A stretch of 58,969 bases of DNA from Acidobacteriota bacterium (GCA_003224905.1 QIAA01000166.1:1-58969); one strand, 5' to 3'. Shown: positions 26,034 to 35,324, counted from the stretch's first letter. Made by a program: numbers and translations. The notes: a model not told the origin generated them from the letters alone.

Positions 26034-26669
26034 CTACTCCGAAGGCAACCTGTCAATTTCAGCTTTCCGCGAAGAGTATTTCTTCGACAATTGCCACAGT
26101 AGTAGATGTGTGGGCCAATATACGGCAACAGGCACGATAATCAGATAGGCCGCGAGGTACAAAAAGCCCGGGACAAGGTGCTGCTCTCGGAAAAACGGAC
26201 CACGCGCCCAGTTCACGTCATATTGTGGACGCCAGAAAAAGTTGATTGGGACCACAACCCATGTCGTAAGTGTCTGAAATTTCCAACCACGCGAGTCATA
26301 TCCCAGCCGGCAGATCGCCCACAAGAGCAGAGGCGGTGTCACGACGTGAAACAAGCTCAATAGGCGCACGAATAGCGATACACGTGGATCAAACATGAAC
26401 TCTGTGGCCCCGAGTACGTGAGTTCCGGTGAATGCCGCAGAGAACAGGTCGACGGTGTATAGGGTTTGAAAAAGCAACAGGCCGCAGGCTTGCCACGAAA
26501 AAATCAGCGAACTTTCTATCCACAGACCAGCCGCGATCAGAAGATTGCCCAAATCGCAAAAGTAGAGGAAGTTTTGCACGCCGTATTGCTTCCAGTAGAC
26601 CGGAATCCAGGTAAGCAGCCAGGCTGTCCATCCGACCTTGAGCCACAGGGGCAAGCGCACGGGGTTCAT
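26034..26669 (-). CDS. Membrane protein of unknown function
   Basis: A 211-residue polytopic protein. The start at ATG 26667-26669 (MNPVRLPLWLK) is chosen because the open frame upstream is basic and soluble-looking; no strong ribosome binding site is seen. About six membrane segments are rich in Trp, Tyr and Phe: VGWTAWLLTWIPVYW, FLYFCDLGNLLIAAGLW, WQACGLLLFQTLYTVDLF, LFVRLLSLFHVVTPPLLLWAI, WVVVPINFFW and FLYLAAYLIIVPVAVYW. A PQYDVNWARGPFFREQH loop carries conserved-looking charges. The pattern resembles uncharacterised membrane-associated proteins of Acidobacteria, but I do not recognise a family. It converges on rpmB. Confidence 0.8.
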   Translation of the reverse strand: MNPVRLPLWLKVGWTAWLLTWIPVYWKQYGVQNFLYFCDLGNLLIAAGLWIESSLIFSWQACGLLLFQTLYTVDLFSAAFTGTHVLGATEFMFDPRVSLFVRLLSLFHVVTPPLLLWAICRLGYDSRGWKFQTLTTWVVVPINFFWRPQYDVNWARGPFFREQHLVPGFLYLAAYLIIVPVAVYWPTHLLLWQLSKKYSSRKAEIDRLPSE

Positions 26670-26802
26670 TGTAGCGATACGTGATCTGTCCTTCCTTTTC
26701 GGAACCGGGAACACGCTGCAATGCGCCACAGGCCCCCGAAATTTGCGGACCACGTTCCTAAAATTACCTCCGTAACTTGCTGGGCTCCAAGGGTGTACTA
26801 CG

Positions 26803-28560
26803 ATGCGAGTTATGAGTTTTCAGGCGCTATTGTTCTGCCCAGAGGAAAAAACTGCCCGTGTTGTGACCCAGGTACTGACCGACTTGGACTTCAAAGTGGA
26901 ATCGTCCGCAGAGCCCTTTGACGCCGTAAAAAGGCTCATGGCACAGCACTTTGACGCGATTGTCGTGGACTGCGATAACGAGCAGAATGCCACGTTGCTC
27001 TTTAAGAGCGCTCGTAACTCAAGCTTGAATCAGTCGGCGCTTTCAGTCGCGGTGGTTGAGGGACAGACGGGAGTCGCAAAAGCATTCCGCATCGGGGCTA
27101 ATCTTGTACTTACGAAGCCGATCAATGTGGAGCAGTCCAAAGGTACGATCCGGGTAGCGCGCGGTTTGCTGCGAAAAGGTGAGAGCGCCAAGTCAGCGGC
27201 AGCCTCGACCGCGGATCGTCTCGGTACCCACTCAGGGCACAACCCACAAATTTCTCGCCAAGCGATTACGCCTACAGCGCCAGTAATGTCGGCGGCCAGT
27301 TCTGCGGCATTCGAGGTCGAGGCGGAATCCGCTCCCAAGCCCGATGCCGCTGAAGCGGCCTTGCTCGAGTACATGCCGGATTCGACTCCTTCGAGTCAGA
27401 CATCCAGCACTTCAAAGCCTTTTCCCTGGCAACCGGTTTCTCAGTCTCACGTAGAACCCATGGCGACAGCGCTGGACGAAGAACCCGAGCTGGAACCTGA
27501 TCCGGATTTTGCCAGTTCAGAGGAATCAACGGCCTACGGAAGCAGCACGGGAGCGGCTGCAGCTCCAGTTCGAGCTAGAGAGGTGTTGCATTCGGATGCG
27601 CCATCGGCATCCATGGCGACCGCCGTCTCGCTGCCCGCAGGAACCTGGCAGGATACGCAGAACAAAACTGGCAAGGTAGCAAAACTTCCAGCCACTGAAG
27701 TGATGACACCAAGGGAAGCTCCAGTGCTCTCATCGATCAGCAGGATCGATGAAGACGAGGCGCAGTCCAGTGGTGGGGGTAAAGCGAAGATTGGGATCGT
27801 GGCTGTCGCTGTCCTCGCGGTGGCCGCTTATTTCGGATGGAGTAAGCTGCAGCACAAGAGCACATCGACGTCAGCCCAGGTGCCGCCGGCTGCACAGTCT
27901 CCGGGGCAGACTCTGCCAGGCGGAAATAGTGAATCTCAGCTGCCGACAAATGACAATTCCGCAAAGCCAGCAGAAGAGAATGTAGTCGCCCCAGACACTA
28001 CCACTTCGTTTTCTACTGTTCCGGAGTCGCAGGCTCCCTCTGCCAAGCCGTCTGCTGCTGTCCCAATGTCTGCGCCGGCGGCAGCCAACGTACCAGCTCC
28101 AGCAAAACCAGAACCTCTTGTCGTCCATAGCAATACCTCGCAGCCGAAATCAACGGCGGCGACGCCGGAGGTGGCCGAGGCTCCGGAAGTAATCGGCGCA
28201 CCATCGAGTTCCGATAAGGACGCGCTTTCCGGAATCACCAGCACTCAGGTTCAGATTCCAACGCAAGCAGTTCCAGCGCTGAAGATTTCCCAAGGCGTGT
28301 TCCAGGGATTGCTCATCAAGAAAGTCGCACCCAACTATCCCGCTCAAGCCAAGCAGTTGCGTCTGGAAGGTCCAGTACTGCTGCAGGCCACGATTCTGAA
28401 AGATGGGAGCGTGGGCAACGTAAAGCAACTAAGCGGAGATGCCGTCCTCGGGCATGCGGCCATGGATGCAGTTCGCCAATGGAAGTACAAACCCTATTAC
28501 TTGAACGGCGAGCCTACCGAAATACAGACCCAGATCACGGTGAATTTCAAGCTGCCGTAG
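26803..28560 (+). CDS. Receiver-like domain fused to a TonB C-terminal domain (energy-transducer-like)
   Basis: A 585-residue fusion. Residues 1-125 form a CheY-like receiver: MSFQALLFCPEEKTARVV, the phospho-acceptor region FDAIVVDCDNEQNA, and the conserved lysine in LVLTKPINV. A long Ala/Ser/Pro-rich linker (about 126-320) leads to one membrane helix (about 326-344, IGIVAVAVLAVAAYFGW). A second Pro/Ala-rich periplasmic linker follows, then a TonB-type C-terminal domain (about 490-585: VAPNYPAQAKQLRLEGPVLL, ILKDGSVGNVKQLSGD, AAMDAVRQWKYKPYYLNG). TonB transfers proton-motive energy to outer-membrane receptors. A cytoplasmic receiver on such a protein suggests signal-controlled TonB. The receiver is a clear paralogue of the one at 35325-36065. 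Confidence 0.85.
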   Translation: MRVMSFQALLFCPEEKTARVVTQVLTDLDFKVESSAEPFDAVKRLMAQHFDAIVVDCDNEQNATLLFKSARNSSLNQSALSVAVVEGQTGVAKAFRIGANLVLTKPINVEQSKGTIRVARGLLRKGESAKSAAASTADRLGTHSGHNPQISRQAITPTAPVMSAASSAAFEVEAESAPKPDAAEAALLEYMPDSTPSSQTSSTSKPFPWQPVSQSHVEPMATALDEEPELEPDPDFASSEESTAYGSSTGAAAAPVRAREVLHSDAPSASMATAVSLPAGTWQDTQNKTGKVAKLPATEVMTPREAPVLSSISRIDEDEAQSSGGGKAKIGIVAVAVLAVAAYFGWSKLQHKSTSTSAQVPPAAQSPGQTLPGGNSESQLPTNDNSAKPAEENVVAPDTTTSFSTVPESQAPSAKPSAAVPMSAPAAANVPAPAKPEPLVVHSNTSQPKSTAATPEVAEAPEVIGAPSSSDKDALSGITSTQVQIPTQAVPALKISQGVFQGLLIKKVAPNYPAQAKQLRLEGPVLLQATILKDGSVGNVKQLSGDAVLGHAAMDAVRQWKYKPYYLNGEPTEIQTQITVNFKLP

Positions 28561-28589
28561 TGTCGTAGGTCCCGCGTTATCCTCGAAGA

Positions 28590-28619
28590 TTTCAGACTGA
28601 GGGACTTTCGAGTCTGAAA
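28590..28619. terminator. Bidirectional hairpin between convergent genes
   Basis: TTTCAGACT (28590-28598), a 12-base loop and AGTCTGAAA (28611-28619) form a perfect 9-bp stem between the receiver-TonB stop and the stop of the reverse-strand HEPN partner gene. The A/T-rich base provides limited U-runs both ways. Confidence 0.5.
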
Positions 28620-28623
28620 ACCA

Positions 28624-29097
28624 TCAGTGCAGTGCGACCTTCTCCTTGTTGGCAGAGCGAGTGACTTTCCCATTCACATCGCGATCCGCCAAGAAAACGA
28701 AGGCCTGCGGCAGGTTCCAGTCTTCGACGGCTGAGTTCGTCATGTAAAAACCGGCCTCGTGGGTTGACACATCGATACCCAGAAAATCGTTGAGAAGTTG
28801 CGGAATCCGCTGTACCAGCGGATCTTTGCTTGGCAGAACGGACACACGATCGATGGCCGCAAGTGTTTTCTTATCCAGGTAACGCTCCAGGTAAGAACTC
28901 AAATAGCTGACGACTTCGCGAGGTCCCGCAGTATCCATCCATGGAGCGCTGACCACGAAGCTCCAACGGCCAACGAGGTTGAGCGAGGAACCGGCAAGCA
29001 TAGCCAAGGACAGGCGGCCCTTTTCGTCCTCAACCTTCCTGAGAAGTTGACGGATCTTTTCTCTCTCCTTGACACTCACCACTGTTTGGACAGCCAC
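28624..29097 (-). CDS. Unknown protein overlapping the HEPN gene
   Basis: A 157-residue soluble protein with no domain I recognise. It begins MAVQTVVSVKEREKIRQLLRK, a likely helix, followed by GRLSLAMLAGSSLNLVGRWSFVVSAPWMD, and later AVEDWNLPQAFVFLADRDVNG. There is no signal peptide or membrane helix. Its start lies 22 bases inside the end of the upstream HEPN gene, so the two are translated together. By position it is the partner of the HEPN protein, where a nucleotidyltransferase (MNT) would usually be, but it shows no GSxARG motif. An antitoxin or substrate adaptor is possible; this is inference. Confidence 0.75.
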   Translation of the reverse strand: MAVQTVVSVKEREKIRQLLRKVEDEKGRLSLAMLAGSSLNLVGRWSFVVSAPWMDTAGPREVVSYLSSYLERYLDKKTLAAIDRVSVLPSKDPLVQRIPQLLNDFLGIDVSTHEAGFYMTNSAVEDWNLPQAFVFLADRDVNGKVTRSANKEKVALH

Positions 29098-29498
29098 GTT
29101 AGTACTCCGTTGGGTCGGTTTTTAATACTGGAGAGCACTTGTCTTGCCTTTTTCTTATCGTATGTGCCCGGCGGCAAGTATCGATACTCCGGTCTCCATT
29201 CCGTCGCAGTCGACCAATTATTGAAAAGGGCTTTGTTCCTCGCCAAACTGGTCTCCTCTTCAAGTCCTGCTAACAGCTTTAGAACGTCGAAATTGTGAGT
29301 CTTAAATACTCTACCAACTTCTTTTTCATCAGGATAGCTGCTTAGCCCGAGTACCCGGCAGATACGCGCTTTCAACGCAAACTCGACCACATATCCGCAA
29401 AGGTATACGCAACCATCATAAAGCCCTTTTCGCTCCAGATGCTCTGCTTCTCGTAATCGAAGCTTTGCCAACTTCTGGAGGTCCCTTCTTGTTGGCAT
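29076..29498 (-). CDS. HEPN-domain protein
   Basis: A 140-residue all-helical protein. The first half has the HEPN pattern RDLQKLAKLRLREAEHLERKG then YDGCVYLCGYVVEFALKARI, matching the two long helices of PF05168-type proteins, followed by KTHNFDVLKLLAGL, the usual end segment. An R-x4-H string (RVFKTH) sits at that point; it resembles the HEPN RNase motif but may be coincidental. HEPN proteins act as RNases or AMP/UMP-accepting toxins, commonly next to an MNT partner. ATG 29496-29498 is preceded by GAGGGC, which is itself half of a palindrome (29504-29518). It is followed by an overlapping unknown gene and diverges from uvrB. Confidence 0.85.
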   Translation of the reverse strand: MPTRRDLQKLAKLRLREAEHLERKGLYDGCVYLCGYVVEFALKARICRVLGLSSYPDEKEVGRVFKTHNFDVLKLLAGLEEETSLARNKALFNNWSTATEWRPEYRYLPPGTYDKKKARQVLSSIKNRPNGVLTWLSKQW

Positions 29499-29503
29499 GC
29501 ATC

Positions 29504-29518
29504 GCCCTCAATGAGGGC
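29504..29518. promoter_or_regulatory. 15-base palindrome at the HEPN translation start
   Basis: GCCCTCA-A-TGAGGGC is perfectly symmetric over seven bases each side. On the reverse strand its distal arm contains GAGGG, the ribosome binding site for the HEPN ATG five bases further on. It could be an autoregulatory operator or an RNA hairpin that hides the ribosome binding site. It also lies within the 70-base divergent region shared with uvrB. Confidence 0.5.
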
Positions 29519-29568
29519 ACCATAACTCATCGTAAAATGTCGAAGGTAGTCTACTTTCGGGTGCGAAC

Positions 29569-31560
29569 TTGGATTTCAAGCTAGTCAGCGACTACAAACC
29601 TCGCGGTGACCAGGGCAAGGCCATCGAGTCTCTGCTTCGAGGTGTGCGCGATCGCGAACAGCATCAGGTCTTGCTTGGAGTTACTGGGTCGGGCAAGACG
29701 TACACGATGGCGAAGGTCATTGAGCAGGTGAATCGGCCTTCACTCGTGATGGCGCATAACAAAACGCTGGCGGCGCAGCTCTACCACGAGTTCAAGAGCT
29801 TCTTTCCCCATAATGCAATCGAGTACTTCGTTTCTTATTACGACTATTACCAGCCGGAAGCTTACGTGCCTGCTGCCGACCTCTACATTGAGAAAGAAGC
29901 CACCATTAATGACGAGCTTGACAAGCTGCGGCTTTCGGCAACGCGGTCCCTTTTCGAGCGGCGAGATTGCCTGATCGTAGCTTCGGTGAGCTGTATCTAT
30001 GGCCTTGGTTCACCAGAGGCTTATTACGGAATGCTGCTATTTCTGGAAAAAGGTCAGAGAATCAAGCGCGAAGACATAACTCGCAAGCTGGTCGAGATTC
30101 TGTATGAGCGCAGGGATGGAGAGTTCCGCCGCGGTACGTTCCGCGTGCGTGGCGACGTCATCGAGGTTTTCCCTACTTACGACGACATGGCCTATCGCAT
30201 CGAGCTGTTTGGAGATGAAGTGGATGCGCTCTCGCAGATCGATCCCCTGTTTGGCACCGTGAAGCAGAAGTACATGCGCCTGCCGATCTATCCCAAAACC
30301 CACTATGTGATGAAAGAGGAGACCAGGAACAACGCGGTGCAGTCGATCAGGCAAGAGCTGGCGTGGTGGGAAGCGGAATTGGAAAAACAAGGCCGTCTGG
30401 TCGAAGCTCAGCGCGTACACCAGCGCACCATGTACGACCTGGAGATGATCAAATCGGTCGGTTATTGCCACGGAATTGAAAACTATTCGCGGCACTTCAC
30501 CGGCCGCCTGCCCGGCGAGCCGCCGCCCACTCTGCTGGACTACTTTCCTCGTGACTACCTCATGTTCATCGACGAATCCCACCAGACCGTGCCCCAACTA
30601 CACGGCATGTATCACGGCGACCGCTCACGCAAGGAGACGTTAGTCGAGTATGGCTTTCGTCTGCCTTCCGCACTCGACAATCGGCCGCTCACGTTTGAGG
30701 AATTCGAACATCGCATGAACCAGATGGTGTACGTCTCGGCCACCCCAGGGCCGTATGAGCTTACAAAGTCCTCCGGCGTCGTCGTCGAACAGATCATTCG
30801 GCCGACAGGGCTAGTCGATCCTCCGGTCGAGGTTAGGCCGGTTAAAGGCCAAATTGACGACTTGCTGCATGAGATTCGGGAACGGGTCGCACGCGGAGAA
30901 CGCGTGCTGGTAACCACTCTTACCAAGCGGATGTCCGAGGATTTGGCGGAGTACTACAGCGAAGTGGGAGTCAAGTGCCGCTACATGCACTCTGAGATCG
31001 AAACCCTGGAGAGAGTCAAAATTCTGCGTGACCTTCGACGGGGAGAATTCGATGTGCTCATTGGCATCAATCTGCTGCGCGAAGGACTGGACCTGCCCGA
31101 AGTTTCTCTGGTCGCGATTCTTGACGCCGACAAAGAGGGATTCCTACGCTCCAGCGGATCTCTGATCCAGACCATTGGCCGCTGCGCGCGTAATCTGAAC
31201 GGCCGCGCTCTGCTTTATGCGGACGTATTCACGGACTCGATGAAGAAGGCGATAGATGAAACCAATCGCCGCCGGGCGATCCAGGAAGCCTACAACCAGG
31301 AGAATGGTATTACCCCAGAGTCCATCGTGCGCCCGCTGGAAATGTCGCTGGCCGGCATTATCGAGGCCGACTACGCCGATTTGGCCGGCATAGAAGCGGA
31401 CGGCATTCCGGAATTCAAATCTCAGGAAGAACTGGACGCATACATTACGAAGTTAGAAAACGATATGCGAGAGGCTGCAAAACGTTTCGAATTTGAGAAG
31501 GCAGCCAAGCTAAGGGATACGATCAAGGAACTGAGAACCAAAGAATTTCTATTTGCTTGA
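29569..31560 (+). CDS. uvrB: Excinuclease ABC subunit B
   Basis: The 663-residue damage-verifying helicase of nucleotide excision repair. It starts with TTG 29569, since [19 protein letters not shown] is the conserved UvrB N-terminus. Motifs: Walker [13 protein letters not shown], motif Ia [15 protein letters not shown], the beta-hairpin region [17 protein letters not shown] that inserts at damage, Walker B FIDESHQT, motif [14 protein letters not shown], and motifs [14 protein letters not shown] and QTIGRCARN. The C-terminal UVR motif (about 624-660) ends [19 protein letters not shown] and binds UvrC. A -10-like TAAAAT lies at 29533-29538. It is divergent from the HEPN gene. Confidence 0.98.
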   Translation: MDFKLVSDYKPRGDQGKAIESLLRGVRDREQHQVLLGVTGSGKTYTMAKVIEQVNRPSLVMAHNKTLAAQLYHEFKSFFPHNAIEYFVSYYDYYQPEAYVPAADLYIEKEATINDELDKLRLSATRSLFERRDCLIVASVSCIYGLGSPEAYYGMLLFLEKGQRIKREDITRKLVEILYERRDGEFRRGTFRVRGDVIEVFPTYDDMAYRIELFGDEVDALSQIDPLFGTVKQKYMRLPIYPKTHYVMKEETRNNAVQSIRQELAWWEAELEKQGRLVEAQRVHQRTMYDLEMIKSVGYCHGIENYSRHFTGRLPGEPPPTLLDYFPRDYLMFIDESHQTVPQLHGMYHGDRSRKETLVEYGFRLPSALDNRPLTFEEFEHRMNQMVYVSATPGPYELTKSSGVVVEQIIRPTGLVDPPVEVRPVKGQIDDLLHEIRERVARGERVLVTTLTKRMSEDLAEYYSEVGVKCRYMHSEIETLERVKILRDLRRGEFDVLIGINLLREGLDLPEVSLVAILDADKEGFLRSSGSLIQTIGRCARNLNGRALLYADVFTDSMKKAIDETNRRRAIQEAYNQENGITPESIVRPLEMSLAGIIEADYADLAGIEADGIPEFKSQEELDAYITKLENDMREAAKRFEFEKAAKLRDTIKELRTKEFLFA

Positions 31561-31601
31561 GGAGACAGCCGGGACGCGACGTTTCTATATCGAGTACGAC
31601 G

Positions 31602-32510
31602 CTAATGCACCGGCGCAGACTGTGATCCTGAATTCGTAGACGATGACTGGAGTCCGTCAGGGTTGAACGTCAGGGTTTTTACCTGGGCGTGCTCACCCTG
31701 CGGAGGCAGCTTCTTTCCGTTGAAAAACAAATCGAGCGCGCCGATGTTTCCCGCTGTGAGTACGATCTGATTATGCGCGTCGACGGATTTTTCCGTCGAG
31801 GCTGTCAGCTTGTCCTGCATGATTTGTGTACCATCGGCGGTTATCGTTACCCACGAATCTTCATGAGCCTTGATCGCGACTGAAAATACCCCCGAGGCGA
31901 CAGTTGAGGTTTGCGCCGGAACGCTCGCAGCCCCCGCGGGCGCTTGTTGCGCCGCGGCAGGCTCATTGCCGCTGGAACTTATCGGCTCAGGCTGAGTGTT
32001 CGAGGCAGTAGTTTCTGGCTTGCCGTCCTTTGTGTCTTGCCTGGGAGTTTGAACTGCCGATTTTCCTGCTGAGGCAATTGGCTTAGCGCCCAGGTGCCCA
32101 ATCGTTGAAAGCGACGGCGATTCGCGAGTGTAGAACCCCCAGGTGGCAAATGCGACAGCAACAATTAACAACCCAAGGGCCAAAGTCCCCCATGGAATGT
32201 CCACACCGGCATCTCTGTCGTCTCCCTTCGGTGGGATCAGGACGGGCGGCGGTTCTGGTTGCGCCGGCGGTTGGTTCGCGCCGCTGGCCTCCAAGTAGTC
32301 GGCGACAGCCTGCTGCTCGTCAATGCCGAGGTGGTGGGCATACGCGCGTACGAAGCCTTTATTAAAAATGCCGCCGGGAAGCTGATCGAATTTGTCCGCT
32401 TCCAAAGCCTGCAGGTGGCGGGTGGCGATTTTGGTGGAGAGAGAAACGTCCTCCAGCGTCACCTTGCGCTGCTCCCGTTCGCGGCGAAGCTTCGTGCCGA
32501 AGGATTCCAC
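31602..32510 (-). CDS. RodZ-like protein: Xre HTH, membrane helix, DUF4115
   Basis: A 302-residue bitopic protein. The N-terminal cytoplasmic HTH (MESFGTKLRREREQRKVTLE, STKIATRHLQALEADKFDQLPGG, NKGFVRAYAHHLGID) is the RodZ form that binds MreB rather than DNA. A membrane helix lies at about residues 105-123 (WGTLALGLLIVAVAFATWGF). A Pro/Ala/Ser/Gln-rich linker (about 125-205) leads to a DUF4115 periplasmic domain (about 208-285, VAIKAHEDSWVTITADG, IVLTAGNIGALDLFFNGKKL). RodZ organises cell-wall elongation. The start is GTG with AGGAT eight bases upstream. It converges on uvrB. Confidence 0.9.
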   Translation of the reverse strand: MESFGTKLRREREQRKVTLEDVSLSTKIATRHLQALEADKFDQLPGGIFNKGFVRAYAHHLGIDEQQAVADYLEASGANQPPAQPEPPPVLIPPKGDDRDAGVDIPWGTLALGLLIVAVAFATWGFYTRESPSLSTIGHLGAKPIASAGKSAVQTPRQDTKDGKPETTASNTQPEPISSSGNEPAAAQQAPAGAASVPAQTSTVASGVFSVAIKAHEDSWVTITADGTQIMQDKLTASTEKSVDAHNQIVLTAGNIGALDLFFNGKKLPPQGEHAQVKTLTFNPDGLQSSSTNSGSQSAPVH

Positions 32511-32630
32511 AATAGCTATCCTGATAGTTTTACCTATGTTAATCGCGCCAGCGGCGTCGCAACTACGAAATTGCCATTGCAGAGGAACCGGAGTGTTAAT
32601 ACCCCCACAAGGGATTCAGCAGGTAACTTC

Positions 32631-32656
32631 AGAGGGCACACAGAGGTACACGGAGA
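32631..32656. repeat. Dispersed ACAGAGG-type repeat
   Basis: AGAGGGCACACAGAGGTACA and following CGGAGA match the tract at 20066-20098 in composition and unit. It lies in the 277-base gap upstream of the diguanylate cyclase gene, which otherwise shows no features I can name. Confidence 0.5.
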
Positions 32657-32787
32657 AACTTCTCTGAGACGCCACGGGGCTTAGAAGCCCGTAATTTCAG
32701 GGGTTCCTATTACTATCGTTCATTGCCCCATTTTTGCGGCACTGCCTATAATCCTTTAATTCCCTTCCCTCTTAAGGACTGCTGTTC

Positions 32788-33834
32788 ATGACCAAGGCCA
32801 CGGGCACGGAACGTAAGGTTCAGGAAGTTAACATCTTTCATGACGTTGCCAAGGCCCTCACCTCTTCACTCGATTTGGATTCCATCCTGCAAACCATCAT
32901 GGACAAGATGGCCGAGTACTTCCGGCCGGAGAACTGGTCGCTTCTGATGGTGGATGGGGAGAAAAATGAGCTGTACTTCGCAATTGCCGTGGGCACGGCC
33001 GCCGAAACGCTGAAGAATGTGCGTTTGAAAGTAGGCGAAGGCATTGCAGGATGGGTGGCTAAACATGGGGAGCGGCTGATCGTGCCGGATGTCTATACCG
33101 ATCCGCGCTTTGCCAAACGAATCGACGAGATGACGAAGTGGGAGACACGATCGATCATTTGCGTCCCTTTGCGCTCCAAGCTGCGGGTGCTGGGCGTGAT
33201 CCAGTTGGTAAATGTGCACATGGAACACTTCACCGATCAGGAAGCCTTCTTTCTGCAGGCTCTGTGTGACTACGCGGCCATCGCGATTGAAAATGCCCGT
33301 TCGGTAGAGAAGATTCAGGAGCTCACGATCACAGATGATTGCACCGGCTTATACAACGCCCGCCACTTGTACAAAGTGCTGGAGACCGAGGTTTACCGCT
33401 CGTCGCGCTTTGGCTACGAGTTCACGGTGTTATTCATCGATCTTGACCACTTCAAGCAGGTCAACGACACCCATGGCCACCTGGTGGGAAGCAAGCTGCT
33501 GGCGGAAATCGGTTACCTCGTCAAGGCACAGCTTCGCCTGATTGATTACGCTTTTCGTTACGGTGGCGACGAGTTCGTAATTCTGTTGCCCCAGACGGGA
33601 AAAGATGCCGCATTGGTGGTAGCGCGACGACTGCGGGACAATCTGCGCACCAGCTTGTTTTGCAAGGAAGAAGAATTGAATCTGAACGTGCGTGCGTCGA
33701 TTGGCGTCGCGACCTACCCGCATGATGCCAAAACCCCGAAGGACATTATTCGCCAGGCGGATGAGATGATGTACCTGGTGAAGAACAGCAGCCGGGATAA
33801 TATCGGAATCGCGCAGCGGGGGTTGATGAAATAA
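32788..33834 (+). CDS. GAF-domain diguanylate cyclase
   Basis: A 348-residue soluble enzyme. A GAF sensor domain fills about residues 20-175 (DSILQTIMDKMAEYFRPENW, VGEGIAGWVAKHGERLIVPDV, SIICVPLRSKLRVLGVIQLVN). The GGDEF domain fills about 180-345: DDCTGLYNARHL, DLDHFKQVNDTHGH, and the intact active site RYGGDEFVILLP. RLID lies exactly five residues before GGDEF, so the inhibitory I-site RxxD is present and the enzyme should be subject to product feedback. It makes cyclic di-GMP. Two PilZ-domain proteins, the usual c-di-GMP receptors, are encoded 1.5-2.5 kb downstream. Confidence 0.95.
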   Translation: MTKATGTERKVQEVNIFHDVAKALTSSLDLDSILQTIMDKMAEYFRPENWSLLMVDGEKNELYFAIAVGTAAETLKNVRLKVGEGIAGWVAKHGERLIVPDVYTDPRFAKRIDEMTKWETRSIICVPLRSKLRVLGVIQLVNVHMEHFTDQEAFFLQALCDYAAIAIENARSVEKIQELTITDDCTGLYNARHLYKVLETEVYRSSRFGYEFTVLFIDLDHFKQVNDTHGHLVGSKLLAEIGYLVKAQLRLIDYAFRYGGDEFVILLPQTGKDAALVVARRLRDNLRTSLFCKEEELNLNVRASIGVATYPHDAKTPKDIIRQADEMMYLVKNSSRDNIGIAQRGLMK

Positions 33835-33848
33835 GCGCTGTTCTGCTG

Positions 33849-35267
33849 CTAATCGGGCATAGGTGGGGCGCGCCAGCCGCCGCACTCCTTTTCCACGATT
33901 TCCGCAACGCTTAACACCAATTCTTCCTGCCACGGTACGGCCGAAATCTGCACGCCGATTGGTAAGCCATCGCTTGATTTACCTATCGGCACCGCCACAG
34001 CAGGAGTTCCCAGCAAATTGAACCACTCCGTATAGCTCCAGGCGTCAAGGTACTGCACGGTTTTGCCATCGATCTGCCATTCGCGCTCACCATGACGGAA
34101 TGCCGGAATCGAAGCAACCGGGCACAGCAGGACCGGGTAGTCGCGCATTTGCCGGAAGATCTTGGCGCGGAGGATGTCGCGTTGAATCCAGCTATCGAGT
34201 AGAGACTCTCCGGTATGAACAGGTTCTGCCGCTGCCCAGCTTAGAAATTCCTTCAGTATGGGGCTGAGTTCGTTCTCGTGCCCTTTCGTCATCGGGCCGA
34301 GCAGCATACCACCGGCGATGCCGAAGAACTTCCACCACAGTTGACGAGCGTCTTCCAGTCCATCAGGACGAAAAGGTTCGACGTGAAAACCAGCTTCCTG
34401 CAGGGCCTTCGCCGCAGTCTGAATGGCAACGCGGGTCTCTGGAGTGACCGGAGTGCGGCCGTCATCTTCGAAGTAGGCGATACGGACATTTTTCAGGTCC
34501 TCCGGCTTTGGCCAGCTGACCGGTACGGGCGCGGCTGAGGTGTCGCCGTAATCCAGACCCTGCATCACTTCGAACAGAATTTTCAAATCTGTAATCGTGC
34601 GTGCCATTGGGCCGACCACACCCAGCAGTGCAAATGGTCCTACGGACTCGGGAAAGTGCCCGGTAGCGGGAATGCGGCCCGGGGTTGGCTTCAGGCCGCA
34701 GATTCCGGTGAAATGGGCAGGCACGCGAATAGAGCCGCCGCCATCGCTTCCTACGCCGCCGGCGGAACATCTCGAGGCGATGGCCGCGGACTCTCCGCCG
34801 CTAGAGCCGCCAGACGTGCGGGAGAGGTCCCAGGGATTGTTTGTGCGGCCATACAGAAGATTGTCCGTTTCCCAGGCCATCAGCAGTTCCGGAGTGTTGG
34901 TCACGCCTAACACGATGGCTCCCGCGGCTTTCAGTCGCGACACGAGCACCGCGTCCTGCGAGGCGATGCATCCGGCGCGCAGGCGAGTGCCAGCCTCATA
35001 ACGCAGTCCGGCCACGGCGATTGAACTTTTCAGGCTGATGGGAACGCCGTGCAGTGGGCCGAGTGGATCTCCGATCATCACGGCTTGCTCGGCTGCGCGG
35101 GCCTGTTGCCGCGCTCTTTTCGCGTCTACCTGAACAAACGCATTCACTTTCGGGTTCAGTTTCTCGATCCGCGTCAGGTGTGCTTCAACCAAGTCGACTG
35201 GAGAGACTTCTTTTCGACAGATGAGCTGGGCCATTTCACGTGCGGGAAGACAGGTGAGTTCAGACAT
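33849..35267 (-). CDS. Amidase (amidase-signature family)
   Basis: A 472-residue enzyme of the Ser-cisSer-Lys class. The catalytic lysine lies in PISLKSSIAVAG (about residue 79), the cis-serine in SRTSGGSSGGESAA (about 153) and the nucleophile serine in GSDGGGSIRVPA (about 179), which normally reads GTDTGGS. The beginning LPAREMAQLICRKEVSPVDLVEAHLTRI is typical of the family. Members include GatA, fatty amide hydrolases and aryl-acylamidases; the lack of gatB/gatC neighbours and the C-terminal LLGTPAVAVPIG favour a stand-alone amidase rather than GatA. It converges on the diguanylate cyclase gene with 14 bases between stops. Confidence 0.93.
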   Translation of the reverse strand: MSELTCLPAREMAQLICRKEVSPVDLVEAHLTRIEKLNPKVNAFVQVDAKRARQQARAAEQAVMIGDPLGPLHGVPISLKSSIAVAGLRYEAGTRLRAGCIASQDAVLVSRLKAAGAIVLGVTNTPELLMAWETDNLLYGRTNNPWDLSRTSGGSSGGESAAIASRCSAGGVGSDGGGSIRVPAHFTGICGLKPTPGRIPATGHFPESVGPFALLGVVGPMARTITDLKILFEVMQGLDYGDTSAAPVPVSWPKPEDLKNVRIAYFEDDGRTPVTPETRVAIQTAAKALQEAGFHVEPFRPDGLEDARQLWWKFFGIAGGMLLGPMTKGHENELSPILKEFLSWAAAEPVHTGESLLDSWIQRDILRAKIFRQMRDYPVLLCPVASIPAFRHGEREWQIDGKTVQYLDAWSYTEWFNLLGTPAVAVPIGKSSDGLPIGVQISAVPWQEELVLSVAEIVEKECGGWRAPPMPD

Positions 35268-35324
35268 GCGTTCCGAGGAAGAGGTGAGTCTAGCATGCGG
35301 TACGTATGGGGCGAGAGGATGCGA

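Noticed and set aside
31528..31543. GGAACTGAGAACC in uvrB as another GAGAACT repeat copy
   Set aside because: It encodes conserved UvrB residues (KELRTKEF) and is too short; chance similarity.
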